NCBI RefSeq assembly: GCF_949987515.2
Contig: NC_082691.1
Location: forward strand, 63,433,740 to 63,497,739
Source: Delphinus delphis
Taxonomy: Eukaryota; Chordata; Mammalia; Artiodactyla; Delphinidae
Direction of reading: 5' to 3'
DNA length: 64,000 nt
The notes beneath the pieces are model-generated. The model did not search any database and was not told where the DNA came from. It was given only the letters and a program-made list of their open reading frames with translations. Below are positions 47,273 to 64,000 of the stretch, piece by piece. Each line of letters opens with the position of its first letter. The stretch's first letter is position 1. Position numbers and translations under genes: made by a program.

Positions 47273-48450
47273 GTTTTGTGGTATTTTATCTGAAGTCTCA
47301 TTTTTCCCATGAGAATACACCATGCCATCAGAATCCCCTTGATAAAAACTCAGCAGGACTGAATTGGAAGAAGTGGAAGATTGCCGTACAGTATAAAGGG
47401 GATGTATCAGTCAGAGTCCTGGCTGCAAACATACCCTCATGTGGGACTTCTGAAGAGAAGCTAATGAAAGTACTCTTTACAGAAGTGTGGGCAGGGCTCA
47501 GGGGGCCCAGTAAGGATGTCGAGGTACCCATGACTGCTGTTGGCCAACGACAGTAGGAAGCTCTTCCACCCCTGGGCCTCAAGGGTCCAGGGGAGCCTGG
47601 GCGGGGCTGCCTGGTAGGAGCTGGTGGAGGGATGCAGCCACTCCCAGAGCTGTGGCTGGCAGTGGAGCAGAGTACTGAGGGGGGAGACACCCATCCTCTC
47701 TGTCCTGCCACTGGCTCCCATTAGCTGAAGCCAACCCGAAGCCAGAGGGCAAGGAGCTCAGGGGCTGGTGTTCTCAGGGATCAGTGTTTTGGGGTGCAGA
47801 GGAAGGTGGAGAATGACCAGTTGGGGTTGGGTTGGAAGCAAATGGAGAATAACTGGCACAAGTATAGGGAAAAAACTATACATATATGGCTTTTTAAAGA
47901 GCAAATGTTCTGGTTTACTCTTTGCAGAAGCAACTTCAGGGACTCTGTGTGCTTTTGGGAGGGGAAGGAGGTGCCCGTGGCCTTCCTGTCTATTCCCTAA
48001 CCCTCTTCTACGGTGCACACAGTCACTCAGCCTTTTCATTTAACAGAATTCCTTAAGGGCACTACATACGTTTATGATCTGCTAAACTGAACTGCTCTTT
48101 GGAATGCATTTGACCTGTAGCACTTCATTACGCTTACCTTACATATCTTCATGAAGATAAACATCCTGTGCTTGTTCTCTACGCTAGATCTTTAGATGGT
48201 CCTGTTTGAATTTCTTCACTGGCTGTTTTCTATAGTGGTGGAGACAGGTTGGCTGCATAAAAAATAAGTTTCTCTGGGAAAATTAAGGACTGTGGGCCTT
48301 AGAGCTTCAAGAATGGAGGGAAACTTTAGCTTGTATTTGTTTTTGTATTTAAACTGCCTACCTGACTGCTGAGCTGGGACACTGGTCTCTTCTGGCCTTC
48401 AGACTCGGACTGAAGTCTCGGCTCTTCTTGGGTCTCTGTCCTGCAGGCTT
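47273..48450. other. Intergenic, FKBP9 to NT5C3A, no recognised element
   Basis: Open frames at 47278-47556 and on the opposite strand do not resemble known proteins or show splice support. Confidence 0.5.
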
Positions 48451-48830
48451 TTGTTGTTCAGCTTTACTGAGGTATAATTAACAAAACTGTAAGACATTTC
48501 AAGTGTATGTGATGATTTGACATAAATGTACATTGTGAAAGGATTCCCCCATCTACTTAATTAACATATACATCACCCATCACCTTTTTTTTTTGGAGAA
48601 CGTTTAAGTTCTACTCTTAGCAAATTTCAGCTATATTGATAGCATTATCAACTATAGTCATCATGTTATACATCAGATCCACAGACCTTATTTATCTTAT
48701 AGCTGAAAGTCTGTATCCTTTTTTGTATTTCCCCCACCCTCTAGGCCCTGGTAACCACTTTTTTACTGTTTCTATGACTTCAACTTATTATTTTTTGATT
48801 CCACGTATAAGTGATACCATGCAGTATTTA
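48451..48830 (-). mobile_element. Old L1M 3' fragment
   Basis: 'ctttactgaggtataattaa', 'tgacataaatgtacattgtg' and 'ggccctggtaaccacttttt' are reverse L1M sequence. Confidence 0.7.
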
Positions 48831-50084
48831 TCTTTCTAAACCTTTGACTTACTGAGTGCTGCCTGGCACTTACATTCTTTCCGTTGCTAAGGGAACATAT
48901 GCATTTTGTTAGGGAAGTTGGCCCGACTGCAAGATTATACATAAGCACTTTAATATCTTAGGTTTCTAGGAACAGAGCTGCTTTCTTTGAAAGCTGCTTT
49001 CTTCCCTTGGATATCTTAGGGTCCGGAGTCTTTTTATAAAATAAGAATACTGCTCTCAATTATTTATTGCTAGCTGCAAATATTATTAAAATAGTGCTTG
49101 ATTCTGTGTGGTCATCCTTAATGTTGGAATTTCAATAGGTCAGGGGAATTCCTTCCAGCTTACAGTGGCCATATTTAAATCTCATTGAAGTTCAGACAAC
49201 ATCCAGATTTATAGTTCCCCAAATTTCTCCTCTGAGCCCTAATCTGCCTATGGTATCTTCTCCTATATATCTCACAGGCATCTCAAACTGTGTGTTCAAA
49301 ATGGAATGTATATTCCCACTCCCTTCCCAGCACCTTCCATCCAAGCCTGTTCTCTCTCATTCTTCTCTTGTACCCATTTGTTCAAACCAGACACCTGGGG
49401 TCACCCTATTCTCTCACCCCACATGTTTAATCCAACAGCAAGTTTTGCCATTTCTGAACTGGTAATGGCTAGAAGAGGCTGTAGAGACTGCTCTCATGGC
49501 TTTCATTTTAAAGGGAGGTGACTGATCTATAGTCTTAGTAAAGGACTGAGCAATGACTAGAATGCAGGTCATAACTTCAGTATTCTTTACACTTACACCA
49601 TGCAGTGTGCTTATTTGTGGAAGCATATTACAAATCCTTTGGAAAATAGCCAATATGGCAAGCTCTAATAGCAAATACAGGAGTAAAGAGCTCTCATTAG
49701 ATAAGGAATTCCCAACTTTTTCTATGTGAAAAAGTCCTCCAGGTAATTGATACTCCCATGCCATGCTATCTGCTTTAAAGCAAGAAACTTGGTTTTGAGT
49801 TCCATTCTGGAAATACCCAAGAAGGGAACAGTCTACTTTGTGCCACTGAGTACTTTGTTTCACTGTTTATTATAGAAAGGAGAAGTAGTGATGGAAGATA
49901 AGGATGGGCTGCAGGAAAAAGGTTTGCATCACAAGACCTTGCCTCTCTACCATATTCGACCGGACTAGAGATTACTGACCACACTAGATGTCCAGAACCA
50001 GCTGGATCATGCTTTGTCTGTATCACAGCTCACATGCTAAGAAAACCAATAGACTCTGCAGATCAAGGGCTAGAAGTCAGGGTC
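48831..50084. other. Intergenic, no recognised element
   Basis: No gene, RNA or named repeat. The 149-residue minus-strand frame at 49414-49863 has no homology that I recognise. Confidence 0.5.
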
Positions 50085-50100
50085 AAATTTATCACAATGG

Positions 50101-50440
50101 TAGGCTTCCCTGGTGGCGCAGTGGTTAAGAATCCGCCTGCCAATGCAGGGGACATGGGTTCAAGCCCTGGTCCGAGAAGATCCCACATGCCGTGGAACAA
50201 CGAAGCCCGTGCGCCACAACTACTGAGCCTGCGCTCTACAGCCCATGAGCCACAACTACTGAAGCCTGCACGCCTAGAGCCCGTGCTCCACAACAAGAGA
50301 AGCCACCGCAATGAGAAGCCCGCGCACCGCAACAAAGGGTAGCCCCTGCTCATCGCAACTAGAGAAAGCCCGCACGCAGCAACGAAGATCCAACACAGCC
50401 AAAAATAAATAAATAAAATAAATAAATTTATTAAAAAAAA
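50101..50440 (+). mobile_element. CHR-type long SINE, intergenic
   Basis: A complete plus-oriented long SINE with tail AATAAATAAAATAAA. The duplication aaatttatcacaatgg/aaaattatcacaatgg is at 50085-50100 and 50441-50456. Confidence 0.93.
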
Positions 50441-50730
50441 AAAATTATCACAATGGCAAGTCTAAGCCTTGTGTAAACCATTATGGGGCAGCCAAAACTC
50501 AGAATGGGAAGTCAGACTGCACAGAGGAATGTCAGTTCCTAACCCTGAAGTACTCTGTTTTAGTCAGCATGAGACCCAGCTATATTTTGTTTTCTGCCTA
50601 TGGCTGTTTCTGAAACGCTTAGACTTTCAATATAGTACTTCTTTTACTAATAGTTTCAATGGGGGAAAACAACTTTCCTAGGCCCCATTATTTTCTGAAG
50701 GACAGATTAAGTTTTCTCTGCAAAAATCTT

Positions 50731-51471
50731 TTTATTTTTATAGTGTGTAAATCTGAAAATAATCTAAATAGCCACTATGACAAGGACATTAGGATTCATA
50801 CATCACACACAAAAACATGGCAGGTTTTGCTGAATGAATAATAATAGTCTTGACAGAGTTAAAAAGGCTTTTCATTTCATATTTATCATCAGTGCTTCAA
50901 TATAGAACATTTTGTAATGATTAGTGGCATGTAGATACCAATAGATTCTTTTTCAAACATCAAATGCCAATATTTTTTGGTAAATATCGATTTTCACCAA
51001 ACAAAATAACCAAACGTAACACAATTTTAGGAGATGGTTAATACCATCAGCATAATTCACCCAAATTATAAAAATGACAACACTTAAAATCATGCACGTT
51101 ATTTCACCATTTCATAAAACTTTTTAAACGTCTACAAACTTTCCCAATGTAAAAAGCCTTCTCAAAAATGTCATAATAACATTAAGCTACAAAATTCACT
51201 ATGGAAATGTAGGGAGTTATTCTTCAAATTTTTGCTCTAAGTTTTTTTTTAATCTGTTAAAAAATATAGTGAGGAGTGTGTTGAGAGAGATGGAGAAAAA
51301 GGAGCTTCCAGTTGATGGATTCAATAAATCTGAAAATACTTCAGTAATATAGAGGAAAAACTTCAAGATCAAGAATATATTATAAATAAAATCTTTTAAC
51401 AAGATGAACAGATGAGCAGCTCTTGCATCAATTGTACCCACAGGTGAGAGGTCTTCTTGAAGAATGCTTGT
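50731..51471 (-). other. NT5C3A: NT5C3A 3' UTR, candidate end
   Basis: AT-rich non-coding sequence follows the stop on the minus strand. A TTTATT at 50731-50736 is an AATAAA on the minus strand and is my best candidate poly(A) signal, giving a UTR of about 0.74 kb. The end is inferred, since other weaker hexamers cannot be excluded by eye. Confidence 0.5.
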
Positions 51472-60224
<8,753 letters not shown>

Positions 60225-60660
60225 CTAAAAATCAAAGAAATTAACTATTTTTAATTCCTTTTTCCCCAGGTTCCTTTGATACTAAGCAGAATAATATAAA
60301 AAGCTTATATTTTTTAAAGATGTAAAAATGTTGGGGCATTATTTTTAAAAAAGCAAACCACCATATCAAGTTGCCATTTATACAAAAAATTTTAAAGCAC
60401 ATCAGTAGTTTCCATCTAGAAGATTAAGGCAAAACTACATTTGTAATACATTATCAGAAAATGCAATTTTTCTAATTATAAAAGTCATGCATGTTTACCA
60501 CAGAAAAAAACCAAAGTATAAAGAAATAAAAATTGCCTGTAATTCTACTGCCCAAGGATAAACAAGTAAACATTTAAATCAATTTTCCAGTATTTTCATT
60601 TTTATGATTGCAATCATGCATGTATATGCACATAATTTATCTCATTCTCATTACACACTT
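60225..60660. other. NT5C3A intron 1 start, possible old L1 trace
   Basis: 'aagtcatgcatgtttaccac' and 'attctactgcccaaggataa' resemble old L1/L2 intergenic repeats. No upstream exon is visible. Confidence 0.4.
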
Positions 60661-60739
60661 TTGCACCTGGCTTTTTTTTTTTAAGTAAATAACTTAGTTT
60701 TAACAGTACTTTTTTAAAAAAAAAATGCATTTTTTTTTT

Positions 60740-61093
60740 TAAAAAATATTTTATTTATTTATTTATTTTTGGCTGTGTTGGGTCTTCATTGCTGTGCGTG
60801 GGCTTTCTCTAGTTGAGGTGAGCAGGGGCTACTCATCAATGCGGTGCACGGGCTTCTCACTGCGGTGGCTTCTCTTGTTCCGGAGCACGGGCTCTAGGCA
60901 TGCAGGCTTCAGTAGTTGTGGCACGTGGGCTCAGTAGTTGTGGCTTGTGGGCTCTAGAGCACAGGCTCAGTAGTTGTGGCACACGGGTTTAGTTTGCTCC
61001 ACAGCATGTGGGAATCTCCCTGGACCAGGGCTTGAACCCATGTCCCCTGCACTGGCAGGCGGATTCTTAACAACTAAACCACCAGGGAAGTCC
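60740..61093 (-). mobile_element. CHR-type long SINE in NT5C3A intron 1
   Basis: The tail 'attttatttatttatttatt' is followed by the complete reverse long SINE. The likely duplication ttgcacctggcttttt/ttgcatctggcttttt is at 60661-60676 and 61094-61109, so 60677-60739 would be extended tail or extra captured sequence. Confidence 0.88.
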
Positions 61094-61109
61094 TTGCATC
61101 TGGCTTTTT

Positions 61110-62425
61110 GAAATTAATGTATTTAATTTGAAAAGTTGCTTCAAGATCTTTGCTTCTTTATTGTACTATATCCCCCCAAACTTCATTGTTCTTGGCATAA
61201 ATTTTACAATGGACTTATTTCAAGTTAAGACCCTACTAGGTATTAGACCACCTGGGCTTAGAAGCTGCCACTAGGCTGGTTTATGCAGGCTTTAGTTTTG
61301 CTCAACAATTTAATGTTATATAAATATTGTTTCTCTTTTCTACTATATCACAGATATAATGAAATTGATCAGAGTTTGATAAGAGTAAAATCAGCACCAG
61401 CACAGTGCTCTTACAGCTGTACAAGAAGACTGGGGGAAGGAAACTATGAATCATTTAATAGTCAGCTCACAGTATAAAACGAAAGTGAACCTCAAATCAA
61501 GATTCTATAGTGGTTTGTATCAGATAATATTTATTTACTTTATATCCTATTATTATGGGTGTGTTATCACCAATATTAACATATTTCATGTGTGTTATGG
61601 ACACAGTTATGAAAAATTCCCCAGACCTTGTATCTCTGCTACAAGAGAGTCTGATCAGTTAAGTCTATTAGGTCCCATGTTGTCGCTACATAATGGACAA
61701 AATTGGAAAATCAGAAAAAAAGCTAAAATGTTTTCCTAAGACTGGAGGATAAATACAGAGAGTACAGGAAAGAGAAGTGGGAACATTAAATTTTTCTTCA
61801 TGAATGAAAGACCTGGACTTATAATACACTTAATTTTAAAAAGCCGTATTTAAATAGGATAGGATAACCTGCAATGCAATTAACCTTCACACAGTGATCT
61901 TTTTAATTTAAATGGACTTTAAAGGGTTTCAAAAGAATAAAGAAGGTTATTTAAATCATCTAAATACATCACTATTTTATTGTGATTTTTTAATAGATGA
62001 GAAAAACCAATAGGCATTTGTCCCTACATTCCTTTTTTTCATTCATTAATATCCATTCACTTGTTTTATAAATACTTACCATGTGTCTACTTTGTGTCAG
62101 ACAGGAGAAGCTAGAGATATGATGACATGATGCTTATACCGTTTTCTTGTTGAGTTTTAGGAATCACTGCTGTTTTGGAATATCACTTTTGTTGTTCCCT
62201 TACAAATACCTTAGCTAGTAAATGATCCCGACTAAAGTCTGCTCTTACTTCTGCCTTAACTGGCAGATGCATAACAACCAGCATATGCTTGGTTCTATAA
62301 CTAACCCGTTGATGAAAGCAATAGAGGGTATATGTCACCTACTGTATTTTCGCCAAGAAAATTAGACATTTTGTTTCAGTGTGTCGATACTGAGGAAGAT
62401 GTCCTGCCTCAAGCAAGTTACATAT
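61110..62425. other. NT5C3A intron 1, no recognised element
   Basis: AT-rich intronic sequence. The frames at 61283-61739 show no known domain. An L2-like patch lies at about 62040-62110 ('taccatgtgtctactttgtg'). Confidence 0.45.
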
Positions 62426-62432
62426 TACATTT

Positions 62433-62438
<6 letters not shown>

Positions 62439-62471
<33 letters not shown>

Positions 62472-62664
62472 GGTACGCGGGCCTCTCACTGTTGTGGCCG
62501 CTCCCATTGCGGAGCACAGGCTCTGGGCGCGCAGGCTCAGCGGCCATGGCTCACGGGCCCAGCCGCTCTGCGGCATGTGGGATCTTCCCGGACCGGGACA
62601 CGAACCCGCGTCCGCTGCATCGGCAGGTGGACTCCCAACCATTGCGCCACCAGGGAAGCCCCAA
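62439..62664 (-). mobile_element. CHR-type short SINE with a 35-base T tail, likely young
   Basis: T runs without interruption from 62435 to 62469, followed by a nearly consensus reverse short SINE. The duplication tacatttaatttt starts at 62426 and 62665. The unbroken tail suggests recent insertion. Confidence 0.94.
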
Positions 62665-62679
62665 TACATTTAATTTTAA

Positions 62680-64000
62680 AAAGCCATGTTTAAACAGGAC
62701 TTCAAAGTAGGCTGGTTTCTGCTAGGCTAAACAACTATTAGATTGGTTTATTTGACAGTGAAAATAAAGAGAACCAGTGGCTAGAGGCATTCATATCCCT
62801 GCTTCTGCACAAAATATAACCATTCATTTTCAGATAAATGAGTAGCGAATACTCAAACAGTACTAGGGCGAAATACCAGTGATTAAAACAGATGGAAGGG
62901 CAGCTACTTTCTCCAGAGAACACGACAGGATGGAGGACACCGGCGTAAGAAATAAAAAAAAATTATAATTATACTTGCCTTGGACTATATGGTAATACAC
63001 CACACACACCCCTTTCCACAATACACATACAATATTACTAAAGTATATGATAAATACTTCTCAGGAACTTGAGATATTGGACATTTTACTCAAATATTTT
63101 AGAGTACAGCCTAAGAAATACAATTTTATGTATGAAATTTGTCAATGAATATCAGAATATCAGAACATTATGAAGCACACTACAGGAGTATGCATTTCAT
63201 CATATGTCACATACTTTTGTTACCTCCTCAAATCCCTTCCTCATATTCCTCTTGGACAAAATACACCTTCCTCTTTGGTGGTACATAAAATAATGATACT
63301 TGAAATTTGAAGGGCAAGTTATTTTAAATTTTTTGAAAACTTTCCAATTTGATAATACAATTTTATGAAAAATAAGGGGCTAAAAATTTCCATCATTTGT
63401 GAGCAAAAGAAAACCAATTCATTTTCTAAGGCTATAATATAAAATGTTAGGGAGGGAGCGAAGCTTTCCTGACAAGAATCAGGGTATTCTGGTTGACTGG
63501 AGCCTAATCTGAAGCAATGCTAAAGATAACTATGGAAAACCTAAAATATACTTATTCTGGCTGATCTTTAATATATTGTATTTGTACAGATGAAATGAAT
63601 TCCTAATTATTAGTCTACTTACATATTCAGAATGCATGATTTCTAAAGAAATTGATTGCAAAGTTATATAGTTTTGTTCACAACCCTATAGCAATATTAC
63701 AGTGTTTGATATGATCTTATGGATACACTGAGATGATATAAATGAATATCTGCATAGTAGTCACAAAATTGTCCTAAGGATGTCTACCTGTAATTTTCCT
63801 AAACATGGCCACATCAAAATTAGTTTGAATTACTTAAGAATCTTTGTCTGAAGCTCTCAGGGAAAATATTTTTTCTTTGTTTTCCAATGTTCAGATATGG
63901 TACAAGCAAAAGTCTTCATTACTGGTACAAAGGAGTGGGCACTACAATTTTTATGTGATGACATAAAAAGTATAGATTTTTAAAACCACCTATTCAGACT
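62680..64000. other. NT5C3A intron 1, no recognised element
   Basis: AT-rich intronic sequence to the end of the window. I searched by eye for the first-exon peptides of NT5C3A on the minus strand and found none. Confidence 0.5.

Noticed and set aside
49414..49863. 149-residue minus-strand frame in the intergenic region
   Set aside because: No recognisable family, no nearby promoter or CpG island, and no exon-like splice sites. Chance frame length is plausible in this composition.
60225..64000. NT5C3A alternative first exon inside the window
   Set aside because: No minus-strand segment encodes the known N-terminal peptides that I recall, and no GC-rich promoter-like stretch exists apart from the SINEs.

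Overview
The window is mammalian nuclear DNA, almost certainly from a cetacean or very close relative. The evidence is about two dozen tRNA-derived SINEs of the CHR type (ending either in a TAAATAAA-rich tail or in a short 'gcgtaccgcaaaa' tail), young artiodactyl-type L1s, and older mammalian repeats (MIR, L2, MER2, MER5, MER20, MLT1, L1M). The genes are spliced with canonical GT-AG introns and low coding density. I see no bacterial, viral-operon or CRISPR structure.

Two protein-coding genes lie tail to tail. FKBP9 is on the + strand. Nine exons (2 to 10 by analogy with the human gene) run from 10772 to 46049, and the 3' UTR runs to about 47270. Exon 1, with the signal peptide and the first half of FKBP domain 1, lies upstream of the window, so 1-10771 is intron 1. 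NT5C3A is on the - strand. Eight exons run from 60224 down to 51472, encode 285 residues plus the stop, and are followed by a 3' UTR towards about 50730. Its alternative first exons lie beyond 64000. This FKBP9/NT5C3A convergent order is the one I recall for human chromosome 7p14.

The products work separately. FKBP9 is an endoplasmic-reticulum peptidyl-prolyl isomerase-type protein with four FKBP modules, two EF-hands and a C-terminal HDEL. NT5C3A is a cytosolic pyrimidine 5'-nucleotidase of the HAD superfamily.

Layout: 1-10771 FKBP9 intron 1 with a five-layer transposon nest at 7376-9600; 10772-12064 exons 2-4; 12065-22731 intron 4, most of it a three-layer L1 complex (14203-22280); 22732-36436 exons 5-7 with SINEs, an MLT1 LTR and two unusual small retroposed inserts (26868-26965 and 29970-30012); 36437-46049 exons 8-10, with two direct copies of one LTR-like repeat at 33535 and 44552; 46050-47270 3' UTR; 47271-50730 intergenic; 50731-60224 NT5C3A; 60225-64000 NT5C3A intron 1.

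I found no new biological system. The most interesting signals are the strict two-exon periodicity of FKBP9, the nested and inverted L1s with readable target-site duplications, and the two TSD-flanked inserts that match neither a SINE nor L1. All similarities and family names come from reading and recall, not from database searches.
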